Assembly (NCBI RefSeq): GCF_900177705.1
Contig: NZ_FXBA01000002.1
Location: forward strand, 248,001-312,000
Length of the DNA: 64,000 nucleotides
Reading direction: 5' to 3'
From: Fibrobacter sp. UWB15
GTDB taxonomy: Bacteria > Fibrobacterota > Fibrobacteria > Fibrobacterales > Fibrobacteraceae
Shown: positions 50,544 to 57,297 of the stretch, piece by piece
Layout of the letters: every line of letters starts with the position of its first letter
Position numbering within the stretch: position 1 is the first letter of the stretch
Made by a program: the position numbers and the translations under genes
The notes under the pieces: generated by a model
What the model saw: only the letters and a program-made list of their open reading frames with translations
Told to the model about the DNA's origin: nothing
Databases searched by the model: none

Positions 50544-51989
50544 CTATTCCTTTTCATACCCCGGGATGCGCTGGGCATCAATGAAGAAAAACTCCGGTTT
50601 TATGTTTCCGGCATCGTCTGTTATGACATCGATAATAGAATCAAGAACCGCAGCAGTACTATCGGTAAATCCCGTAACAAACACGTCATTAAGATAAATA
50701 TACGGAAGGTGGTCCAAAATTCCACGTATATTTTTTTCTTCTATGCTTGATTCTGCATCGGCGTTACCCATGACGATAAACTGGATAGAATCTCTCTCGG
50801 AACTAGCAAAGCCTCCATAAATGCTATCAAGCGGAACTTCATAGTAAAAGCCACGACTTCCATATTCTCGATCAATGAAGAAGAAATGCTGGTAATAGTA
50901 TTTATGCACACCGTTCACATTCGCTCTTATGTATATGTCCCTCGGGAACCTATCCGCATATCCCAATTCCAAAGATCCCTCTTCTGTAAAGCCTACAGAA
51001 ATCAACCTTTTCCTCTGATAGCTTTGAATATTTACTTCCCTTTCAAAAAATTCGATAGAATCTAGTTGTTGGTGGATATACCATGGCTGATAAATAACGG
51101 CACAGGCAAGCGTAGCAAGAGTATCCCCCTGCATCAGGCCGGCCAATGAAGCACTATCGGCAGAAACCACCATTCTACGATAATGATCGGCATTCCAAAA
51201 ATCATAGTTTGGCTCAAATTCCTTGACCAAGTCTAAAGAATCAGAACCATGCTTCAAATAGCATCTTGACTGTAATGTATCAAGTTCCAAAGAATACGCA
51301 CGTTCTCCCCCAAACTCCCCCCCTAATTCTACAAAGAAACTATTTAATGCCACTCTCTCACAACCGCTATAGCATTCACCACTCGTATTCCACGCGCTCC
51401 CTGGTTTCTTTGACGGGACAATCGTATATCGTTTCTTGAGGTTTCCACATTTCGCAGAATCCAGAAGAACTTCAAGCCTATGCGTTTCCGTAAGAGACGG
51501 TAAAAATTTTTTGCATCGCCAAAGTTTCCCACCATCTGGAGAGCATTCCAATTCCTTACCATCAACTAGAACGCGAGTATTCAGATAGTTACATGTTGCC
51601 GTATCGGCAAAACTAATCTGAAGGCGCAAATCCCTTACATATTCCCCTAATTCAATGGTAGAGTCTATTTTGAAATGCCAGCGATCTCCTAAATACCATA
51701 TTCCATTATACTCGCCGGGAGCATAAATAAATTGAACATCAAAGAATCTTGCAGGTCCAAGAATGCTATCAATAATCGCATCTTCATACGAGTCAGAATC
51801 AAGCTCATCATCCTTTGCAGATTCATACGTGTCAGGCCCATCATCTTTTACAGATTCTTGCGCGGTCTCTTTTGCAGTTTCACCAGGATCCTTAGCAGAG
51901 GAGCCATCATCGGAACACGCAACAATTACCGATACGAACAAGAACAATAGGACAAATAAAAAACTGAACTTTTTTTGCATCAACAACAT
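50544..51989 (-). CDS. Lipoprotein of unknown function
   Basis: 481 residues. Lipobox VSVIVAC (Cys ~25), then a repetitive acidic/Thr tether (~26-70; AKETAQESVKDD, YESAKDDELD). The remaining 400 residues are beta-rich with several Cys (for example ATCNYLNTRV, ELECSPDGGKLWRCKKF and SGECYSGCERV) and match no family that I can name. A Fibrobacter surface lipoprotein is the best description. It is followed 79 bp later by moxR with no terminator visible between them. Upstream lies tfoX, ending 7 bp before this start. Confidence 0.65.
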   Translation of the reverse strand: MLLMQKKFSFLFVLLFLFVSVIVACSDDGSSAKDPGETAKETAQESVKDDGPDTYESAKDDELDSDSYEDAIIDSILGPARFFDVQFIYAPGEYNGIWYLGDRWHFKIDSTIELGEYVRDLRLQISFADTATCNYLNTRVLVDGKELECSPDGGKLWRCKKFLPSLTETHRLEVLLDSAKCGNLKKRYTIVPSKKPGSAWNTSGECYSGCERVALNSFFVELGGEFGGERAYSLELDTLQSRCYLKHGSDSLDLVKEFEPNYDFWNADHYRRMVVSADSASLAGLMQGDTLATLACAVIYQPWYIHQQLDSIEFFEREVNIQSYQRKRLISVGFTEEGSLELGYADRFPRDIYIRANVNGVHKYYYQHFFFIDREYGSRGFYYEVPLDSIYGGFASSERDSIQFIVMGNADAESSIEEKNIRGILDHLPYIYLNDVFVTGFTDSTAAVLDSIIDVITDDAGNIKPEFFFIDAQRIPGYEKE

Positions 51990-51996
51990 TCTAAAC

Positions 51997-52335
51997 CTAC
52001 TTTTTCTTCTTCGCGGAAGCAGGTAACTCCGGCAGCATCACGTCGAGCAAACGAACTAAGAGATCGTTATCTTCAATCTGCTCGTTGGTGATGCGGAGCA
52101 TGGGTTTCGCGCCGTCGTAAGGCAGTTGCTTCTTTGCGCCGGGGAGCATCGCCAAGGCCGCGGGCACAGGCTTTACCAGCAAGCGATCATCGTAAATCCC
52201 GCCGAAGATTTTCCCGTCAGCGTACAAGATGTACTCGCCCATCATCTTGCGGGTGGTCACACGGAAACCACCTTCAAGCGGCTTTCCATTGAACTGTTCC
52301 AAAACGTGATCACGAAACTTCTCTGAACTCGGCAT
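51997..52335 (-). CDS. tfoX: TfoX N-terminal domain protein
   Basis: 112 residues, a stand-alone TfoX/Sxy N-terminal domain: RKMMGEYILYADGKIFGGIYDDRLLVKP is the family core. The C-terminal TfoX_C domain of competence regulators is absent, as in many small homologues of unknown role. It ends in a Lys run (SAKKKK). GAGGAATCC precedes ATG 52335. A decayed second copy lies at 53648-53716, on the far side of the fic gene. Confidence 0.85.
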   Translation of the reverse strand: MPSSEKFRDHVLEQFNGKPLEGGFRVTTRKMMGEYILYADGKIFGGIYDDRLLVKPVPAALAMLPGAKKQLPYDGAKPMLRITNEQIEDNDLLVRLLDVMLPELPASAKKKK

Positions 52336-52389
52336 GGATTCCTCTCAACTTTTTTCACAATATAAAAAATTAATTTGTATATTCTCCCT

Positions 52390-52443
52390 ATGCTCAACTA
52401 CGTATTCCTCATCCTCGCCATTGTCGCAGAAGCCGCCGGCACC
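52390..52443 (+). pseudogene. SMR-family drug transporter, N-terminal remnant
   Basis: Eighteen codons from ATG 52390 read MLNYVFLILAIVAEAAGT, the first helix of small multidrug resistance (EmrE/QacE) proteins, including the essential Glu (E14 in AEAAGT; E14 in EmrE). Homology stops at 52443. The frame then runs into Lys/His-rich nonsense made by palindromic DNA and ends at 52572. The matching last 18 codons of an SMR gene are found at 53719, beyond fic. SMR proteins are about 105 residues, so the middle ~70 codons are missing. Confidence 0.75.
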
Positions 52444-52454
52444 AAAAAGCACCG

Positions 52455-52479
52455 AAAAGGTGGTGCAACACCACCTTTT
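52455..52479. promoter_or_regulatory. Palindromic operator site 1 upstream of fic
   Basis: AAAAGGTGGT-GCAAC-ACCACCTTTT: 10-bp half-sites around a 5-bp centre (12-bp stem with the outer G/C pair and the inner G-C pair). The half-sites are identical to those of site 2, and the centres are exactly 63 bp apart. Confidence 0.7.
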
Positions 52480-52505
52480 CACAAAAAAAAGCACAGATTA
52501 AGCAT

Positions 52506-52554
52506 AAAATTCACATTAAAAGGTGGTATAATACCACCTTTTAATGTGAATTTT
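52506..52554. promoter_or_regulatory. Operator site 2 with embedded -10 box upstream of fic
   Basis: A perfect 49-bp palindrome: 24-bp arms (52506-52529 and 52531-52554) around one A. Its core (52518-52542) is AAAAGGTGGT-ATAAT-ACCACCTTTT, the same half-sites as site 1. A consensus TATAAT (52527-52532) sits exactly at the centre, reading toward fic, whose start codon is 37 bp further on. No good -35 box is found 16-18 bp upstream. A protein bound here would block RNA polymerase. Confidence 0.75.
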
Positions 52555-52568
52555 GTTATATTTAGGGT

Positions 52569-53636
52569 ATGAAGCGCCCAAATCTCGAAAAAAACCTTGC
52601 CGAATGGCAGGCAATGCAGCCCCTTAGCGAGCACGACCAATTTCGCCTGAGCCGTCGTTTTTCGGTGGATTTCAACTACAACAGCAACCATATCGAGGGC
52701 AATACGTTAACATACGGACAAACGGAATTGCTGCTCTTTTTTGGCAAGGTGGAAGGTATCGCGAAGGTTAGGGATTGCGAAGAAATGAAGGCCAGCGAAG
52801 TTTGTCTTAAAATAGCTTCAGAAAAATCGCAGGACACACTCTCACCATTAACCCAAAATTTCATCCGCCAATTGCACAGGACCCTGATTCGAGAAGATTA
52901 TCAAGTTCATTACACTCTTCCCGACGAGAACCACTCATCATATACAATTCATGCGGGGCAATACAAAACGCGCCCGAACAGCGTCATTACACGTTATGGG
53001 GATATTTTCACCTACGCATCCCCAGAAGAAACGCCTGCCTTAATGGCTGACCTTGTAGATTGGTACAACGAAACGGAATCGTCAAAATCAATGAATCCTG
53101 TCGATCTCGCCGCTTTGTTCCATTACCGTTATATTCGCATTCACCCCTTTGAAGATGGAAACGGACGAATTGCACGATTACTCGTCAACTACATTCTAGC
53201 CAGGCACGGCTACCCAATGATGGTGGTCCGTAGCCGCAAGAAAAACGAATACCTTGACGCTCTACACCAATCCGATTTGGAAGTCGGCGACGCCCCTTCT
53301 GATGGAGCGCAAGCGACTCTTCGACAAATCAGGGCGTTCAAGAATTATTTCAAGAAAATTTATGCCGAAGAAATCGCATACAACATAGGCTTTGTTCAGG
53401 AGCATTCACCCGATGTTTGGTGGTACGATGGGGAACGGATAACATTCCGCAGCGAGAACTCGACAAGAATTCTCGAAAGCTTATTGGATAACCCATCCAT
53501 TACATACCGAGAACTGCAACAAAAAATCGGGATCAACATGTCAGCCATTCAAAAACAGTTAAAAAATATGACCGACAAGGGGTATATCCTGCGGTCGGAA
53601 AACGAATGGCGAGTGATTATCGTTCCTTCTACGTAG
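52569..53636 (+). CDS. Fic-domain AMPylase with N-terminal inhibitory motif and C-terminal winged helix
   Basis: 355 residues. The N-terminal ~90 residues include SNHIEG (S39-G44), matching the inhibitory helix motif (S/T)xxxE(G/N) that blocks ATP binding in class II Fic proteins. The Fic core has the full catalytic motif HPFEDGNGRIAR (H192 onward). Residues ~300-355 form a winged helix (TRILESLLDNPSITYRELQQKIG.NMSAIQKQLKNM...GYI). Fic enzymes transfer AMP (or other groups) to target hydroxyls. The DNA-binding tail and the two upstream palindromes point to autoregulation. The gene sits inside a broken SMR gene. Confidence 0.9.
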   Translation: MKRPNLEKNLAEWQAMQPLSEHDQFRLSRRFSVDFNYNSNHIEGNTLTYGQTELLLFFGKVEGIAKVRDCEEMKASEVCLKIASEKSQDTLSPLTQNFIRQLHRTLIREDYQVHYTLPDENHSSYTIHAGQYKTRPNSVITRYGDIFTYASPEETPALMADLVDWYNETESSKSMNPVDLAALFHYRYIRIHPFEDGNGRIARLLVNYILARHGYPMMVVRSRKKNEYLDALHQSDLEVGDAPSDGAQATLRQIRAFKNYFKKIYAEEIAYNIGFVQEHSPDVWWYDGERITFRSENSTRILESLLDNPSITYRELQQKIGINMSAIQKQLKNMTDKGYILRSENEWRVIIVPST

Positions 53637-53647
53637 AACAAACACAC

Positions 53648-53716
53648 CTACTTTTTCTTCTTTGCTTTCGCAGCGGGCAGTTCCGGGAGCATGGTCACGG
53701 AATTTTTCTGAACTCG
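53648..53716 (-). pseudogene. Decayed tfoX copy with internal deletion
   Basis: On the minus strand 53692-53648 encodes MLPELPAAKAKKKK and stop, nearly the last 13 codons of the intact tfoX (MLPELPASAKKKK). Immediately upstream, 53716-53694 (GAGTTCAGAAAAATTCCGTG) matches codons 3-8 of tfoX (encoding SSEKFRD). The two parts are joined out of frame and the start codon is lost, so about 85 internal codons were deleted. Confidence 0.7.
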
Positions 53717-53718
53717 TC

Positions 53719-53775
53719 CTGATTATTTCAGGCGTCGCCGTGCTGAATCTATTCTCGAAGATGGATATCCACTAG
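53719..53775 (+). pseudogene. SMR-family drug transporter, C-terminal remnant
   Basis: Eighteen codons plus TAG read LIISGVAVLNLFSKMDIH, the last helix and tail of small multidrug resistance proteins (compare the ...GVxxLNLxS... ends of QacE/EmrE-type proteins). It has the same orientation as the N-terminal remnant at 52390. It abuts the tfoX remnant and has no start codon of its own. Confidence 0.7.
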
Positions 53776-53781
53776 GATATT

Positions 53782-54444
53782 CTATTCGATAGGTTCTATC
53801 TGCGGTCTTATCCTGCAGGGGGAGATAACCATTTCGGCGAAAGGTCTCCAGTATGGGTCGCTGTAGGTGCGGGCTATGTCTTTCGGACAGCCTTCGCATT
53901 CCAGAGGCTTCGTCTTGACCTCGCATTCAAGGGCGTCTTCGTTAGTATCGATGAATGTCCCGCCCTCGGCTTCGCAAGAGTCCCGGAACGCCTCCTCGAT
54001 ACCGGTGACGTATTTGGCCGCGTTGCGGCTCAACTTTTTCGATACAGTGCTGTCGTCCATGGAGAGGTTCTCGCGGTAGGTAAGGGTGTCTTCTGCCAGT
54101 TCGCAGCGGATGTAGTCACTTGTTCCCCAATACATATTGGTTACTGTCCCGCTTTCTAATTGGACCCTGTGAGGGAGGCACCACATGGGATTATCCGGAT
54201 GTTCTGGGCTTTCGACACACCAGTGATCAACCATGATCATTTTGCTGAGCGAGTACCCTTCCAGCCAGCTTTCGGGAATGGAGTCCGTTTCGTCCGTCGG
54301 ATTGACGCGTGCATGTTGTTGTTCCTCGTTGTTGCCGGATGTCTGCGAAACGGCTTGTTCCGGGGCGGACGCATTGTCGCTTGAGCAGGCGAACAGCGCG
54401 ATTGCGGCAAAACCGCAGACGATAGTTTTGATTGCGTTTTTCAT
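53782..54444 (-). CDS. Cys-rich lipoprotein B of the TIGR02147 locus
   Basis: 220 residues. Lipobox IALFAC (Cys ~20), then a Ser/Gln/Asn-rich tether. The C-terminal half has FRDSCEAEGGTF near 150, ECEVKTKPLECEGC and a final DPYWRPFAEMVISPCR block. These align with FETDCIAEGGTL, CELRS and DPNWEKYVKLIVGICR in the next gene upstream, so the two are paralogues, with this one longer. No known domain. AGGAGG precedes ATG 54444. Third gene of the minus-strand set led by the TIGR02147 regulator. Confidence 0.72.
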   Translation of the reverse strand: MKNAIKTIVCGFAAIALFACSSDNASAPEQAVSQTSGNNEEQQHARVNPTDETDSIPESWLEGYSLSKMIMVDHWCVESPEHPDNPMWCLPHRVQLESGTVTNMYWGTSDYIRCELAEDTLTYRENLSMDDSTVSKKLSRNAAKYVTGIEEAFRDSCEAEGGTFIDTNEDALECEVKTKPLECEGCPKDIARTYSDPYWRPFAEMVISPCRIRPQIEPIE

Positions 54445-54470
54445 AGGTTTCCTCCTAACGGTTTATGGTT

Positions 54471-55094
54471 TTAGTCGCGGCAGATGCCGACAATCAGTTT
54501 TACATACTTTTCCCAGTTGGGGTCGGTGTATTGAACACTTTCGGGTGAATTTTCATTTACGGGAGACCGCAATTCGCAGGTAAAGTTACGCTGTCGTGCG
54601 ACAACGGTTTCCTCTTCTGTCAAGGTTCCGCCTTCGGCAATGCAGTCCGTTTCAAAGGGTTCTACGGATACTGAATCGGGCAGGTTCAGGTACTTATGTA
54701 TTAACGAGTCGGAAACACTTACGGAATAAACGAACCAGTTGGAATTGTTTTCGCAGAAGAGCGCTTCGAAGTGATCAAGGACTTTGTTGTACAGCGTTCC
54801 GTTCTCGACTTCAATTCCTGGAACCCGGGTTAGATCCGAAATGATAAAGTGTTGCTGCTGAACAGCTGGCGTGTCGGAGGAAACGGGGACTACGAACGTT
54901 TTGCCCACGGTCCATTCGGCAAGGGCGCTGTCAAGTGCAACGGTGTCAACTTGCGCGGTTACGGAGTTTGCCTGTTCGTCGGTGCCGGCGGTGTTGTCTT
55001 TGCCGCAGGCAGCAAGCGAGGCGGCCGCAGTCAGGGCGAAGGCTGCCGTAAGCAGCGTGATAACGGTAGAGGAAAATGCTTTAGCGAACTTCAT
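54471..55094 (-). CDS. Cys-containing lipoprotein A of the TIGR02147 locus
   Basis: 207 residues from ATG 55094 (GGAGG upstream); a longer frame to 55112 overlaps the regulator's end. Signal with lipobox ASLAAC (Cys ~30), a Thr/Gln/Val tether, then a compact domain with C-terminal blocks FETDCIAEGGTL and DPNWEKYVKLIVGICRD. The same blocks occur in the downstream lipoprotein at 53782. Ten bp after the TIGR02147 gene. Function unknown; the pairing of a TIGR02147 regulator with small lipoproteins suggests it controls them. Confidence 0.72.
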   Translation of the reverse strand: MKFAKAFSSTVITLLTAAFALTAAASLAACGKDNTAGTDEQANSVTAQVDTVALDSALAEWTVGKTFVVPVSSDTPAVQQQHFIISDLTRVPGIEVENGTLYNKVLDHFEALFCENNSNWFVYSVSVSDSLIHKYLNLPDSVSVEPFETDCIAEGGTLTEEETVVARQRNFTCELRSPVNENSPESVQYTDPNWEKYVKLIVGICRD

Positions 55095-55104
55095 AGTAAT
55101 CCTC

Positions 55105-55917
55105 CTATACATTGTCCGTGAGCGGGAAGAGTTGCAAGTTCAGACGGTACACGCGGTCGATTTTCTTGCAACCATTTGCAAGAGCAATCACATTGCGACG
55201 GCACTTGTCAATTTCTTCGGAAATCCGTGCGAAAGTCAAAGCGTCGACGCCCATGGTCACTCCAGAGATATTTCGCTCGCGCACGTCAACCTTGTCAATC
55301 GCTTCCTTCGCAAGGTCGCACATTTCGCGGTTCATGCTACGAAGCGCCAAAGGAATCGCCTCCGTCGAGCCGGTAATCGCCTTGTCTGTTTGGCGGTAAA
55401 CATTCTCACCGGTTTCTTCGAGGAATTTCGCACGAGTGAGCATCGCAAGCGAATCGCGGACCTGCTGTGCGGTGTAAAGGTGCCTGATTCGCTTTGCTAT
55501 CTCGTTCGGGAGTGCGCCCGGCATCAGGGGCGCAAGCTCGCGCACAATGGAATTGATGGCGGATTCGTAGTAGGCGAACGTGTCGGAATCGATAACGCGC
55601 GCTTTCTGTTCCTTGGCAATGCGGGTGAGTTCCGTGAATGCGGCCTTCTTCTTTTCGTCGTTCGATGCATTCCCGAACTCGACCATCTTCTCGAAGTAGG
55701 TTCGCTCGTAACCTGCAAGCCCCATGGCGTTTGCCACGCGCGGGAGCCCTACGCGACTGAGTGAACTCTTGCCTTCGCAAACCAGCTTGAGGTACGAAGG
55801 CGATGCAAAACCCGCTTCCTTCGAAAATTCGCGCCAAGTAAAACCGGACTTCTTCTTTTCTTCATAGAAGTCCTGCATATAGCGGCGGTAATCTTGATAT
55901 TCAGTAATCGGTTTCAT
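55105..55917 (-). CDS. TIGR02147-family regulator (Fibrobacter type, HTH + DUF4423)
   Basis: 270 residues. The family opening ITEYQDYRRYMQDFYEEKKK is followed by an HTH-like segment (FTWREFSKEAGFASPSYLKLVCEGKSSLS, ~25-55). An alpha-helical DUF4423 region includes the VIDSDTFAYYESAINSIVREL and RNISGVTMGVDALTFARISEEID signatures. TIGR02147 was defined on a paralogous set in F. succinogenes; members are thought to be transcription regulators. A good promoter and three repeated boxes lie upstream. Two paralogous lipoproteins follow within 10 and 26 bp. Confidence 0.85.
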   Translation of the reverse strand: MKPITEYQDYRRYMQDFYEEKKKSGFTWREFSKEAGFASPSYLKLVCEGKSSLSRVGLPRVANAMGLAGYERTYFEKMVEFGNASNDEKKKAAFTELTRIAKEQKARVIDSDTFAYYESAINSIVRELAPLMPGALPNEIAKRIRHLYTAQQVRDSLAMLTRAKFLEETGENVYRQTDKAITGSTEAIPLALRSMNREMCDLAKEAIDKVDVRERNISGVTMGVDALTFARISEEIDKCRRNVIALANGCKKIDRVYRLNLQLFPLTDNV

Positions 55918-55938
55918 AGTTCGTTCCCTTACACCTTC

Positions 55939-55967
55939 AATATAACCTTAAATTTCCCAAAAGTCAA
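55939..55967 (-). promoter_or_regulatory. Sigma-70 promoter of the TIGR02147 operon
   Basis: On the minus strand TTGACT (55967-55962), a 17-bp spacer and TATATT (55944-55939), 22 bp from the ATG at 55917. The first AATGATACAA box lies 5 bp upstream of the -35 hexamer. Confidence 0.75.
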
Positions 55968-55972
55968 TACAG

Positions 55973-56074
55973 AATGATACAAAAACATCAAAATTCTATC
56001 AAAATCACAAATATTTGTGACATAGCAGAAATTTATTTTCACGAATGATACAAACAAAGCACCAAATGATACAA
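55973..56074. promoter_or_regulatory. Three AATGATACAA boxes and a 16-bp palindrome
   Basis: AATGATACAA occurs at 55973-55982, 56044-56053 and 56065-56074, always in the same direction; starts are 71 and 21 bp apart. Between the first two lies TCACAAATATTTGTGA (56005-56020), a perfect palindrome. All are upstream of the promoter of the TIGR02147 gene. The rest of this 253-bp gap (55918-56170) holds no gene. Confidence 0.6.
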
Positions 56075-56170
56075 GGCGAAAGCCCACTCGCACAGGTTCA
56101 TACATCCTGCGTTTAAACGGTCGCGTCACTCCGGTAAAAGTTCGCGAATAAGTTTCATGAATACGACCGA

Positions 56171-57055
56171 TTAGTCGTCTTCGGAAATTCCCATGAGAGC
56201 CATGGCCCCCTTCCAGGTTTCCTTGTTTTCGAAACCATCGCGCTTGCCGCCGCCGTAGCGGGCGTGTGCGAATTCTTCTACAAGGGTTTCCCAGCCTTCC
56301 AATTTACCCTCTTTCACGAGGTTATCGAGGTTGACCGCGGAGGCGGCCATTCCGAATTTATCGGCCACGTATTCCTTGCAGATGCTTTCGAGTTCCAGCA
56401 ACCATTCGCGACTGTCCGCCGTATTCACGCGCTGTTTGAGCACCAGCATTTGTTCGCGCAGGGCGTTTTCTGCGGCGTTTTTCGCCGCAACGGCCTCTCG
56501 CACGGCAGCACGGCGTTTCACGCGCCACAGGCCCGCTAAAAGCACGCAAACAGCCACAGTAAGCCCCACACCAAGCGGAAGCGGGTTAAAAGGCTCATTC
56601 ACGCGCACATCGACGCTTTCGCTGCGCAAATCGAGCGGTTGCCCCATTTGCGTCGGAATTTCAAACCGCATCGCCGGAATATGCAAGTCACCCGTATCGG
56701 CGGCCACAATCTTGTAGGTAAATGTAATCGAGGCGATTTCCTTGCCGTCTTTCACCGACCGCGCCGATTCCTGCGACATGCCCACCTGAGTCAGCCCCTT
56801 CGCATTCGCCGAGCCCGTCGGCACCACCAAAAGCGCACTCCCTTGCACGCCCCATGAAACAGTCACCGGAAATTCAAACGTGTCGCCCACGGTCACCGCG
56901 GGCATTCCACCTTGCGGCCCCGCCAAAATCGAAATCCCGAGCTGTTCCGGCGTCGGCATTTCGATCTCCGGTGCTGCGGCAACGCTATCGCCAGCACCGG
57001 CAGACTGCAACGAATCCGCCGCCACACTTTCCACATTCAAAGAATCATTTTCCAT
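56171..57055 (-). CDS. BatD-like single-span membrane protein
   Basis: 294 residues from ATG 57055; an open frame extends to 57205 but runs into repeat DNA. An Ig-like beta domain (~35-165; LAGPQGGMPAVTVGDTFEFPV ... FTYKIVAADTGDLHIPAMRFEI), one transmembrane helix (~172-192), then a basic coiled segment and a helical C-terminal domain (~215-294; YVADKFGMAASAVNLDNLVKEG). The outline fits BatD/oxygen-tolerance proteins that work with MoxR and VWA proteins. No signal peptide is visible before the beta domain, which is odd. MoxR is 5.7 kb away. Confidence 0.55.
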   Translation of the reverse strand: MENDSLNVESVAADSLQSAGAGDSVAAAPEIEMPTPEQLGISILAGPQGGMPAVTVGDTFEFPVTVSWGVQGSALLVVPTGSANAKGLTQVGMSQESARSVKDGKEIASITFTYKIVAADTGDLHIPAMRFEIPTQMGQPLDLRSESVDVRVNEPFNPLPLGVGLTVAVCVLLAGLWRVKRRAAVREAVAAKNAAENALREQMLVLKQRVNTADSREWLLELESICKEYVADKFGMAASAVNLDNLVKEGKLEGWETLVEEFAHARYGGGKRDGFENKETWKGAMALMGISEDD

Positions 57056-57063
57056 ACGAGAAG

Positions 57064-57240
57064 AATATACAAAAAGCCGAGAGCCGTGATGGGGTGCTTG
57101 CACACCAGCATGACCGAGGCGCACGTATATGAATTTGCGCAGCAAATTCCATATACAAAAGCCGAGAGTCGTGGGCAATTCGCTTGCACATGACCGAGGC
57201 GCCAATTATGGCTCTGCGAAAGCAGAGCCCATATACAAAA
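57064..57240. repeat. Tandem ~80-bp repeat with different hairpins at the same place
   Basis: Unit A (57064-57149) and unit B (57150-57229) both start ATATACAAAAGCCGAGAG(C/T)CGTG, share GCTTGCACA...CATGACCGAGGCG, and end in a hairpin; a third unit begins at 57230 and breaks off. The hairpin in A is GAATTTGC/GCAAATTC (57130-57137 with 57141-57148) and in B GGCTCTGC/GCAGAGCC (57209-57216 with 57221-57228). The stems differ at several positions but stay paired. Confidence 0.65.
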
Positions 57241-57271
57241 AGAAGCCCTTGACGTTTTGTCAAGGGCTTCT
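57236..57271 (-). terminator. Rho-independent terminator after the GH8 gene
   Basis: A perfect 13-bp stem (57241-57253 with 57259-57271), 5-nt loop, followed on the minus strand by TTTTT. Confidence 0.88.
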
Positions 57272-57297
57272 ATGCCTGCGAGGGGCAAGCCCCCTAT

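Noticed and set aside
52455-52554. Reading the two fic palindromes as ordinary transcription terminators
   Set aside because: Site 1 has only four T in its 3' arm and site 2 holds a -10 box; the identical 10-bp half-sites and 63-bp phasing are better explained as operators. A hairpin role is not fully excluded.
49481-57055. Treating MoxR (49481) and the BatD-like gene (56171) as one Bat operon
   Set aside because: They are more than 5 kb apart with fic and the TIGR02147 operon between them, and no VWA-domain gene is present.
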